Below are positions 6,738 to 14,900 of a stretch of DNA of 43,055 nucleotides, piece by piece. The notes under the pieces were generated by a model, which searched no databases, was not told the origin of the DNA, and was given only the letters and a program-made list of their open reading frames with translations. This DNA comes from OLB6 sp964493635. GTDB taxonomy: Bacteria > Bacteroidota > Ignavibacteria > Kapaibacteriales > Kapaibacteriaceae. The translations under genes and the position numbers were made by a program. The number at the start of each line of letters is the position of its first letter. Position 1 is the first letter of the stretch. The stretch is from the NCBI GenBank assembly GCA_964493635.1, contig CAZBOW010000018.1:1-43055 (forward strand). The letters are read 5' to 3'.

Positions 6738-8186
6738 TTAAAACCGCCAGCGCATCGTGCCTAGCACGGCGGAAACGATGGGGCGGTCGGAGATCACAAA
6801 CGTGATCAGGTCGCGAGAGGAAACGCCGAGTTCCCAGTGGTTGTCCAGCAGACTGAACATGATGCTGGCTGGGGCGAACAGGCCCATGTTACCGCCAGTG
6901 CCAAGCCCCATACCCAGCTTCATCCATGTTACCGGGAACCAGTCAAGACCGGCACTTACCAGTGGTTCGCCCAAGGAGCCGGCAACGGTGTTTACTGGGA
7001 AGATGGCGTCGGCGCCAAAGGTCAGGCGGGAATTGTAGCGATACGATGTGCCCAGACGTAGGCGCGTGGGGAGTGATGTGGTGGCGCTTGCCAGACCGTC
7101 CCAGCTGAAGAAGTTTCCTTCGCCGGTTACGCCCTGCGCTTCGTTGAAGAAGTTGAACGACCGAAAGCCCGTTGACGTGAGGCCATTCAGGATGGTATCG
7201 CGGGCGGTGAACACGTTGCCGTTCCATTGAATGGCGCCGATGTCGATCACGCTGACGGCAAAGGAAAATCCTGGCGAGGTAACCGTGATCCCGACGTCTA
7301 CACCAATGCCATCGCCAACGGGAACAAAAGCATTTCCCGGGATGAACGACGGCGACGTTGCCTTGCCGTAGTCGATGCCAAAGGCCGGCGTGATGGACGA
7401 TTGCGCTCGCAGCTGACCGTTATCGACGCGGGCATCCAGGTAGGCAAAGCCCTGCAGGAGTTTCACTCCGGTACCCACATGGGCACGGACCTCGCCGATG
7501 CGCAGAACCTGCACACCATACGACAGGCCAAACTCGCGAAACCACACCGTGGACAGCTCGGTGCCCGCAAACAGTTCAGAGAACCGCTTTGGGTTTTTCG
7601 CATAGGCAACGGTATCGCCGTTAAAGTTCACCGCTAATGAATCAAAGTAGTCGAAGCGTCGGCCTTGAAAGGCTACGCGCGAGGCCGCTTCATTAAACAC
7701 AAATGTTCCACTGATGCGCTCGCGCCATGTGGCAGCAAGGCCTCCCCATGTGTCCTGGTAGGAGATGCCCGCCACCAGCATATCTACACTGAAGCGCAGG
7801 CCGCGGTCGGCAAAGTCGCGCGCAACGCGGATCTGGTCGGCATCGGTGAAGGACCCCGACGACGTCTGCGTGATCAGATCCGTCAGGCCCTGGCGATTCA
7901 GGGCATCGCTATGAAGTGCAAACCCACCCTCGACGAGCGAAAACGCCAGCTGACGCTTCCGCACTGCCTTGCCCGGCTTGAGTGGCTCGGAGAGCATGTA
8001 GATCTCTTCCTGCGGAATGAAGCCCAGGTTAGCCGGGTTAACGCCGGCCGATTGGTAGTCGCTTACCACCGTGGTCAGGAAGGATGCAAAGCCGATGCGG
8101 GAGAAATCCGACGACTCCGTTTGCGCAGCGACCTCTGCTGCGGCAACCGTTACCAAGAGCCACGTTGTAAGGTAGGCCGTTCTCAC
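6738..8186 (-). CDS. Outer-membrane beta-barrel protein, DUF5723-like
   Basis: This 482-aa protein has a signal peptide (MRTAYLTTWLLVTVAAAEVAAQ) followed by SAGVNPANLGF. That NPANLG motif opens DUF5723/PorV-like outer-membrane barrels in Bacteroidota and Chlorobi. Repeated amphipathic beta strands continue to a C-terminal aromatic residue (GTMRWRF), as expected for a barrel recognised by the BAM complex. A role in transport or in docking secreted proteins is possible but not shown. The start overlaps the stop of the upstream Gfo/Idh/MocA gene by 4 bp (8183-8186), so the two are translationally coupled. GC content is clearly higher than in the island downstream of it. Confidence 0.75.
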   Translation of the reverse strand: MRTAYLTTWLLVTVAAAEVAAQTESSDFSRIGFASFLTTVVSDYQSAGVNPANLGFIPQEEIYMLSEPLKPGKAVRKRQLAFSLVEGGFALHSDALNRQGLTDLITQTSSGSFTDADQIRVARDFADRGLRFSVDMLVAGISYQDTWGGLAATWRERISGTFVFNEAASRVAFQGRRFDYFDSLAVNFNGDTVAYAKNPKRFSELFAGTELSTVWFREFGLSYGVQVLRIGEVRAHVGTGVKLLQGFAYLDARVDNGQLRAQSSITPAFGIDYGKATSPSFIPGNAFVPVGDGIGVDVGITVTSPGFSFAVSVIDIGAIQWNGNVFTARDTILNGLTSTGFRSFNFFNEAQGVTGEGNFFSWDGLASATTSLPTRLRLGTSYRYNSRLTFGADAIFPVNTVAGSLGEPLVSAGLDWFPVTWMKLGMGLGTGGNMGLFAPASIMFSLLDNHWELGVSSRDLITFVISDRPIVSAVLGTMRWRF

Positions 8187-9100
8187 AGCAGCGCTTCGAT
8201 CTGCTCGGCAATGCGCACCGCCTCGGCGCCCTCGCGAAGGGTCACCACAGGGTCGGCTCCATTGGAGATACTCTCGATGAACGACCGCTGCTCCTCGGCA
8301 ATGGCATTGACCGGTTCGACCGTTGGCACATCCATCACGATCTGCTTATCAACCAACCGGAACATCTCAATGGCACCGGCGCCAAGGTCTAGCGAGATAT
8401 AGGCGTCGCTCTGAAAGATGCGAAGCTTGCGCATGGGTTTTGCCGAGATCCTGCTAGCCGTCAAGTTCGCCACGCATCCGTTGGCAAACGTCAGGCGAGC
8501 ATTGCAGATATCAGGCGTATCGGTCAGGACGGCCACGCCCGTTGCTTGGATCGACACCACCTCGCTCTTGGTAAGCCACAGCAGCAGGTCGATGTCGTGA
8601 ATCATCAGGTCGTGCACCACGCTCACGTCAATCGCCCGCGGCTTGAAAGGTGCCAGCCGGTGTCCCTCGATGAACTTTGGCTCGACATGGTAGGGGGCGA
8701 TGGCACGTACCGCAGGATTGAAACGCTCAACGTGCCCAACTTGCACTACCCGATTGGTTGTGGCGGCCACTGCCATCAGCTCGATGGCCTCATCGTAGGT
8801 GGCCGTAACCGGCTTTTCGATGAAGGTGTGAAAGCCCCGTTCCAAACTTCGCAGCGCCAAGGCATGATGGTACGTCGTGGGGGCAGCGATCACCACAGCA
8901 TCGACGTCTGGCAACGCATCCAGATGATGGTACCACATCACCCCATGCTGCTCGGCCACTGATCGTCCCTGAGCCTCGTTGGGATCAACAATTCCAACAA
9001 GGGTGGCGTCCGAGCGCTGCGCAAGCAGTTTCGCATGGATGGAACCGAGGTGGCCGGCTCCGACAACGGCAATGGCAATGGTGCTAGTGGTAGGAGTCAT
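8183..9100 (-). CDS. Gfo/Idh/MocA family NAD(P)-dependent oxidoreductase
   Basis: This 305-aa protein has an N-terminal Rossmann fold (AVVGAGHLGS, residues 11-20), the family's catalytic EKP motif (FIEKPVTATYDEA, E95-K96-P97) and a C-terminal alpha/beta substrate domain. The stretches VGHVERFNPAVRA, FIEGHRLAPFKPRAIDV and DLMIHDIDLLL recall a subgroup often found with lipopolysaccharide genes, which suggests a sugar or nucleotide-sugar substrate. That context is not present here, so the substrate is open. It lies 18 bp downstream of the xer gene and is coupled to the outer-membrane barrel gene by a 4-bp overlap. Confidence 0.9.
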   Translation of the reverse strand: MTPTTSTIAIAVVGAGHLGSIHAKLLAQRSDATLVGIVDPNEAQGRSVAEQHGVMWYHHLDALPDVDAVVIAAPTTYHHALALRSLERGFHTFIEKPVTATYDEAIELMAVAATTNRVVQVGHVERFNPAVRAIAPYHVEPKFIEGHRLAPFKPRAIDVSVVHDLMIHDIDLLLWLTKSEVVSIQATGVAVLTDTPDICNARLTFANGCVANLTASRISAKPMRKLRIFQSDAYISLDLGAGAIEMFRLVDKQIVMDVPTVEPVNAIAEEQRSFIESISNGADPVVTLREGAEAVRIAEQIEALL

Positions 9101-9118
9101 GCTGCAAAACTACCATGG

Positions 9119-10039
9119 TCATTCGTCATCAGCACCACTGCGCGGATGGGCTTTCTGATAGGCTTCCTTCAACCGCTCGACACTAACGTGGGTATACACT
9201 TGCGTGGTGCGCAACGAGGCATGGCCCAGCATCTCACTCACCGCCGTGAGGTCCGCGCCGTTGTCCAGCAGGTGCGTGGCAAAGGAATGTCGCAGCACGT
9301 GCGGACTCTTTCGCTCCGTTTCAGTCAGGGGGCCTAGGGCTCGTCGCACAATCGTGTAGGCCGTTTGCGGACTGAGCCGTCCACCGCTCTTTCCTAAGAA
9401 CAATGCCGGCGGTGATTGCGGAGTAGCGAATGCCGACCGATGCGACAGCCAGGTGGTGATGGCCGTCACGGCTGCACTCGTAAGCGGCACGATACGCTCC
9501 TTATTCCGTTTTCCCAGGACACGCACGCGGTGCTCACCAAGACGAACGGTATCCACGTCCAGCTGTAAGGCCTCACTGATGCGCAGGCCACTGCCGTAGA
9601 GAAGTTCGCACAGAGCATGATTGCGCGCTCCCGCCGGAGTGGAGATGTCGAAGGCATGTGCCATCGCTGCAGCTTCGTGATGCTGCAGATAGGAGGGGAG
9701 GGTTGATTCCAACCGAGGTGTTGATATCACCGCCAGGGGCGATGCCGACACTACGTCGCGGCGGACGAGAAATGTGAACAAGGCGCGCAAGGCGGCCACC
9801 TTCATGCGAATCGACCTACGCGACAGGCCACGATCGTGTAGCCACCCCAGGAATGGGCGAATCTCCGCTTCGGTGAGGTCGGTCACGCTCAGCTGAGACG
9901 GATCTGCATCATAGGTGCTCTGAACGAACTGTGAAAACTGTTCCAGAGCAATGCGGTAGGCTGTGACCGTATGAGCACTGGCCCCCTTCTCGGCATCCAG
10001 TGCACGCAGAAATCCATCGATGGCGGAACGCAGGTTCAT
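9119..10039 (-). CDS. xerC: Tyrosine recombinase XerC/XerD-like
   Basis: From the Met at 10039 the protein has 306 aa, the usual Xer length. An N-terminal SAM-like core-binding domain (about 1-100) precedes the catalytic domain. The catalytic residues are visible: R153 in GSGLRISEAL, K177 in GKRNKERIVPL, H247 and R250 in HVLRHSFATHLL, H273 in LGHASLRTTQ and the nucleophile Y282 in YTHV. Xer recombinases resolve chromosome dimers at dif sites near the terminus, but related enzymes move integrative elements. I saw no dif-like site here. The frame extends 13 codons upstream to 10078, but MNLRSAIDGFLRAL is the natural start. It diverges from the dehydrogenase gene with only 28 bp between starts. 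Confidence 0.92.
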   Translation of the reverse strand: MNLRSAIDGFLRALDAEKGASAHTVTAYRIALEQFSQFVQSTYDADPSQLSVTDLTEAEIRPFLGWLHDRGLSRRSIRMKVAALRALFTFLVRRDVVSASPLAVISTPRLESTLPSYLQHHEAAAMAHAFDISTPAGARNHALCELLYGSGLRISEALQLDVDTVRLGEHRVRVLGKRNKERIVPLTSAAVTAITTWLSHRSAFATPQSPPALFLGKSGGRLSPQTAYTIVRRALGPLTETERKSPHVLRHSFATHLLDNGADLTAVSEMLGHASLRTTQVYTHVSVERLKEAYQKAHPRSGADDE

Positions 10040-10042
10040 GCG

Positions 10043-10050
10043 AAAAGTTA
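10043..10050 (-). promoter_or_regulatory. Weak candidate -7 box (TAACTTTT) of xerC
   Basis: TAACTTTT on the minus strand differs from TAnnTTTG at the last base and sits 3 nt before the xerC ATG. It overlaps the region used by the divergent dehydrogenase. It is a weak call made only because several other starts in the window have the same layout. Confidence 0.25.
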
Positions 10051-10054
10051 GGGC

Positions 10055-10062
10055 TATCTTTG
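10055..10062 (+). promoter_or_regulatory. Candidate -7 box (TATCTTTG) of the semialdehyde dehydrogenase
   Basis: TATCTTTG matches TAnnTTTG and is followed by CCACC and then the GTG start at 10068. The upstream part of this promoter would lie inside the first codons of the divergent xerC gene. Its position supports the GTG at 10068 over the ATG at 10020. Confidence 0.45.
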
Positions 10063-10067
10063 CCACC

Positions 10068-11510
10068 GTGCTACACATACGTAATTACATCAACGGCAGC
10101 TTCCACGATCCCGTTGGTGGTGAGTGGATTGCCAACGTCGATCCGTCGACAGGGCAGACCTATTCGCTGGTGGCCCGCAGTACGGCCCAGGACATTGCCG
10201 CCGCTGTGGAGGCCGCCCGCGCAGCCTTTCCATCATGGTCGTCGATGACGGCACAGCAGCGATCCTCGATTCTGCTGAAGGTGGCCCGCACGATTGGCGA
10301 ACATCTCGAGGATCTTGCACGCGCAGAGAGCATCGATAACGGCAAGCCGCTGTGGCTGGCCAAGGCCGTGGACATTCCACGGGCCGAGTCGAACATGGCC
10401 TTCTTCGCCACCGAAATCCTGCATACCGAAACCTCGGCGCATCACACGGACGAACACACCATCAACTACACCGTGCGGTCGCCCTTGGGTGTTGTGGGCT
10501 GTATCTCGCCGTGGAACCTCCCGCTCTATCTGTTTACGTGGAAGATCGCTCCGGCGTTGGCCGCCGGCAACACGGTTGTGGCAAAGCCCAGCGAACTGAC
10601 ACCCATGACGGCCTTTCTGTTTGCGCAGATCTGCATCGATGCCGGACTGCCGCCGGGAGTCCTCAACATCGTCCACGGCTACGGCCATGAGTGTGGTGCA
10701 GCCATTGTGGAGCATCCACAGGTGAAGGCCATCTCGTTTACCGGTGGCACCACCACAGGGGCAACCATTGCCCGCACGGCGGCACCGATGTTCAAGAAGC
10801 TGTCGCTGGAGCTTGGTGGCAAGAACCCGACCATCGTCTTTGGTGACGTGGACATCGAATCAACCGCCCGGCACGTTGCTCGCGCGTCGTTTACCAACCA
10901 AGGTGAGATCTGCCTCTGCGGTTCGCGCATCTTCGTGGATGCGCAGATCTACGACCGCTTCATTGCAGCGCTCGTTGCCGAGGCAGAGCGGTTCACCGTG
11001 GGAGATCCGTTGGAACCCACGTCGAAGATGGGAGCCCTTGTCAGTCAGGCCCATATGGAGAAGGTCCTGGACTATATCGACCTTGCCAAACAGGAGGGGG
11101 GACGTATCCTCACCGGTGGGCATCGCATCACGCTCGACGGACGATGTGCAGGGGGCTTTTTTGTTGCGCCCACCCTCATCGAGGGACTCGATACGGGCTG
11201 TCGCGTTAATCAGGAAGAAATCTTCGGACCCGTGGCAACCGTGATTCCCTTTACCAGCGAAGACGAAGCGCTTGCCGGTGCCAACAGCACAACCTACGGG
11301 CTGGCTGCCAGCCTCTGGACCAACGATGTCTCTCGCGCCCACCGCGTAGCGCATCGTTTGGAGAGCGGCATTGTGTGGGTCAACAGTTGGCTCGTCCGTG
11401 ATCTGCGAACGCCCTTTGGTGGCGTCAAGTCCAGCGGCGTTGGCCGGGAAGGTGGCGTTGAAGCGCTGCGGTTCTTTACCGAGCCCAAGAACATTTGCAT
11501 TCAATTCTGA
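10068..11510 (+). CDS. nbaE: Aldehyde dehydrogenase, probably 2-aminomuconate 6-semialdehyde dehydrogenase
   Basis: This NAD-dependent aldehyde dehydrogenase has 480 aa from the GTG. Counting from that start, the catalytic Cys is C282 in NQGEICLCGSRIFV, the general base Glu is E248 in LELGGKNP, and the oxyanion Asn is N150 in SPWNLP. The EICLC context and length match the ALDH8/2-aminomuconic semialdehyde dehydrogenase branch. The next gene is a 2-aminomuconate deaminase-like RidA protein, its pathway partner in tryptophan/kynurenine breakdown. 2-Hydroxymuconic semialdehyde dehydrogenase is the main alternative. An ATG at 10020 extends the frame by 16 codons but would overlap the divergent xerC. 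It is 11 bp from the next gene. The dioxygenase and decarboxylase of the pathway are not in the window. Confidence 0.85.
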   Translation: MLHIRNYINGSFHDPVGGEWIANVDPSTGQTYSLVARSTAQDIAAAVEAARAAFPSWSSMTAQQRSSILLKVARTIGEHLEDLARAESIDNGKPLWLAKAVDIPRAESNMAFFATEILHTETSAHHTDEHTINYTVRSPLGVVGCISPWNLPLYLFTWKIAPALAAGNTVVAKPSELTPMTAFLFAQICIDAGLPPGVLNIVHGYGHECGAAIVEHPQVKAISFTGGTTTGATIARTAAPMFKKLSLELGGKNPTIVFGDVDIESTARHVARASFTNQGEICLCGSRIFVDAQIYDRFIAALVAEAERFTVGDPLEPTSKMGALVSQAHMEKVLDYIDLAKQEGGRILTGGHRITLDGRCAGGFFVAPTLIEGLDTGCRVNQEEIFGPVATVIPFTSEDEALAGANSTTYGLAASLWTNDVSRAHRVAHRLESGIVWVNSWLVRDLRTPFGGVKSSGVGREGGVEALRFFTEPKNICIQF

Positions 11511-11521
11511 GCCGTACTGCC

Positions 11522-11938
11522 ATGGAAAAAATCGTTCTCAACTCCCAACGTGCTCCCGATCCGGTGGGAGCCTATCCCCATGCCCGACGCGTGGGGAATC
11601 TGCTCTTTCTCTCCGGTGTGGGACCGCGTGAAAAGGGGAGTCCAACCATCCCAGGTGTCACGTTGGCCAGTGATGGCTCGATTGCCGACTACAACATTGC
11701 CGAACAATGCGAATCGGTGTTTCGGAACGTGCGCTATATCCTGGAGGATGCCGGTTCGTCGTGGGAGAACATCATCGATGTTACGGTGTACCTGACGAAC
11801 ATGAAGGCCGACTTCCCAACGTTCAACCGGCTCTACGCTGAGTACTTCAAGGGTGTGGATGCCTGCCGAACAACGATGGAAATCAACGCGCTGCCAACGC
11901 CCATTGCTATCGAACTGAAGGTTATTGCTACGATATGA
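11522..11938 (+). CDS. nbaF: RidA-family 2-aminomuconate deaminase
   Basis: This 138-aa protein is of the YjgF/YER057c/UK114 (RidA) family. It has the family's Arg and Glu at R116 (ACRTTMEINALP) and E131 (IAIELKVIA). The extended N-terminal part (GVGPREKGSPTIPGVTLASDG) and the segment AEQCESVFRNVRYILEDAGS are those of 2-aminomuconate deaminases, longer than the 125-aa house-keeping RidA also found at 41057. It would hydrolyse 2-aminomuconate to 4-oxalocrotonate and ammonia. The frame extends to 11495, but the ATG at 11522 is the natural start and leaves the dehydrogenase stop clear. Its TGA overlaps the ATG of the giant surface protein by 4 bp. Confidence 0.85.
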   Translation: MEKIVLNSQRAPDPVGAYPHARRVGNLLFLSGVGPREKGSPTIPGVTLASDGSIADYNIAEQCESVFRNVRYILEDAGSSWENIIDVTVYLTNMKADFPTFNRLYAEYFKGVDACRTTMEINALPTPIAIELKVIATI

Positions 11939-14900
11939 AACACCTTCTGTGCCTGCTGCTGGCAATGGCTGGTGTTGCCAATGCCAACGCCCAACCACGG
12001 ATCTCGTACCTGACTCCCGACATCGGGACAACCCGTTGGGCCACCTACGTGGAAATCATCGGACCGTACGACGTGCCCGGCATGTATGGGTCGGCGCTGT
12101 TCTCCATGAACAACCCCGGCGACGCCCTGCGTGTGCGATGTGCACGGCCCGCCGATACCGCCATGATCACGATTGGCCCGTTAGTGGTTAGCTGGGATGG
12201 CCGCATGATCAGCACGATGATCTTCGTATCGCCCCTTGCCAAACCGAACAGTGATCGCTGGCAGGACCTTCGTCCCGAGTTTCGGATTCCCATCGTGGTG
12301 GAATTCAATGGCCTGGTATCGCAGCCCGATACCTTCTACATCGTGCGACCCTTTGCCATTGGAGATCTCGCCAACAACTCCGATCGCGTGTTTGGGGAGG
12401 GCTCCCTCGGAAGGCGATCGCCCCGCGGCGCAATGTTGATCGACAGCGCCGTGCTGGCCGCAACAGCATCCTATACGATCTCGCTGGTAGACCCCGATTC
12501 GAGGACGGCCGGTAATCAGGCCTACCTGCCCTTTACCCTGATCGCCCTCGGCGACATTCGCGGAAGAAATGGATCGCAAATCCGTGCCGATGCCGAGGGT
12601 CCCAACGGTGGACCTGGCGGTGGTGGTGGCGGTGGTGGATATGCCAACTACAACCCCCTCAGGTCCGATCGAGGCGAGGCAGGAGGAAACGGTTTTACCG
12701 GTGGTGGTCCTGGTGGCTACAACAACTCCGGCATTCCCGCAGCTCAGCCAAGTTCGAAGCGCCGTCCTGGGGCAGGATCCGGAGAGACGTTAGCCGAGGA
12801 TAATGCCAACACGCTCGGCAGTCGAGCGCTCAACGGCCTTCCGGGTGGTGAGTCCACATCCTCGTTCGAAAATGCCGGTGGCGGTACGGGACATCCATTC
12901 GGACGATCAGGTACGGCCTGTGCCGAGCGTACCTCCTGCGATCCCTCTGGGGGGTTCGGTGGAGGCTCTGGCACTCGTGAATCCCAGCGCGGCGGCGGTG
13001 CCGGATTCGGTACCGATGGCACGTCCGAGCGAGATCGCCAGAATGGTGGCAGAGCGCACGGTAATCGGGCCTTGGTTCCCCTTGCTGGAGGGTCCGGCGG
13101 CGGAAGTGGAAATCCCGATGGCCTCAACAGCTCCACCAGTGGCGGTGGCGGCGGCGGTGCCGTAGCCATCCATGGAAGGATGCTGGCCAACTTCGACGTG
13201 TATGCCCTCGGTGCAGCAGCGTCAACAAGCAAGGATATCAACGGCGGTGCCGGCTCTGGCGGTGGCGTTATTCTGGGAATGCGACTTGATAACGCTGCCG
13301 CAGGATTCGTTTCGGCGCAGGTGGGCTCACGCACGGGAAGTCAGGTGCTGGAAGGGGGCCGAGGTCGCGCACGGTACGATGCCCGCATCGGTCCGAGCGA
13401 CACCTATTACCGCGGGCCCCTTACCGACACCCTGACCTACACGCTCCTGGACATGCAGCTGAGCGGTCATGGCGATGGTTCAATGCTGGACGTTTACGTA
13501 AAACCGGAACGTGGTCCATGGCGACTGCTGGATACCATTCAGAGTGATCGGTTTGTGTCGTGGCGGGCCAAGGTCCGACTGCCGCGCGGCGACACGCTCT
13601 ACTATGTGGCCGTAGCGCAGCGCTATCCCTCGCCGGTACAGACGAACTACACCTACGATCCGCATCTGGTGTTTTCGCAGTCGGCGTGGAACATCGTTCA
13701 ATTGTTTGGCCCACCCATCATCAACGCACCGTCGACGCTCAACATGGGTGTGTACCGCTGCCGCAGTGTGGAGCAGCTCGATACCATTCTTGTTCGTAAC
13801 GATGGAGACTCTCCGCTAGAGATTTCCTCGGCCACGTTTACGGGTGCGCCGGGCTTCCGGATTGTTTCACCGGTGGTCTTCCCCGATTCGGTGCCCGTAG
13901 GTGGAGCCACTCCCTACGTGGTTGGCTACACGGCAGCCGATGGTACGGTGGGACCGCAGGTAGGACAGCTCGTGCTGACCCACGACGACTCTACCGAGGC
14001 TGGCACGAAGAACCCGTGGCGTGTTGACGTAACGATTGACGTCCGCATGGCCAACCTTGAATATCGCTGGCGTGGCTTGACGGGTGATACGATTAACCTT
14101 GGAACACTCTGCGTGGGTGCGGCCGTGGCCGACGAGATCACGGTGACCAACATCGGTACCGATGCGACGCTCCTGGTTCGATACGTAACTACGGATGCTT
14201 CGTTGCTGGAAGTAGCGGCCAACCTGCCCTTTACGGTGAACCCGTCGTTGAGCCGAAATCTGGGCCTCACGCTCACAGCAAAACGCATTGGTCCGGCCGT
14301 CGTGGCTACGTTGCTGTATGTGGATCAGTGTCCCGAGCCCGATACCATTTGGTTGCGCTACGAAGGTGTACAGCCACTGCTGCGACAAATCGGTGATGGC
14401 CAGTTCGGGGATGTGCCCGTAGGAAGTTCACGAACGATCACCATCGAGCTGCGGAACGACGGTACGAGTGATGCTGACCTGTCGGCTCCGCCGGCACTTC
14501 TGGCTCCCTATCGGATCGTCTCGATCGTGCCGGCTCTGCCAACGATCATCAAGCCCGGAAGCTCGGTGCTGATCACCCTGGAGTATGCGCCGACCACGGC
14601 TGCCGAACACACAGCCATTCTCCGACTCGAAAGCATTGCCTACCGGCGATCGTGTGCCGACACGGCCGTTCTTTTGCTGGCAGGTCGTGGCGTGCGCACG
14701 GAAGTGGTCAGCGAGCCAACAGTCCTGAGCTATCGTCCAACCGGATCGTGTGGCAGCGACACGCTGTCGGCCGTGGTGCGCAATACCGGAAGCACTCCGG
14801 TGCGATTGATCTATCCGGCCTTCATCAACGGTGTGGATGCTGGTGATTTCACGATCGTTCAACAGCCGGTGAGCGATACAACGCTTCCACCGGGCGGCAC

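Noticed and set aside
9119..10039. Xer-type recombinase as the integrase of a mobile element covering the island
   Set aside because: It has normal house-keeping Xer length and residues, sits in a normal-GC operon outside the repeats, and is not linked to the repeat copies.
12744..13334. Minus-strand Pro-rich frame opposite the giant protein
   Set aside because: It is the mirror of the Gly-rich coding region (GGT/GGC read backwards as Pro codons); the plus-strand gene has a signal peptide and recognisable domains.
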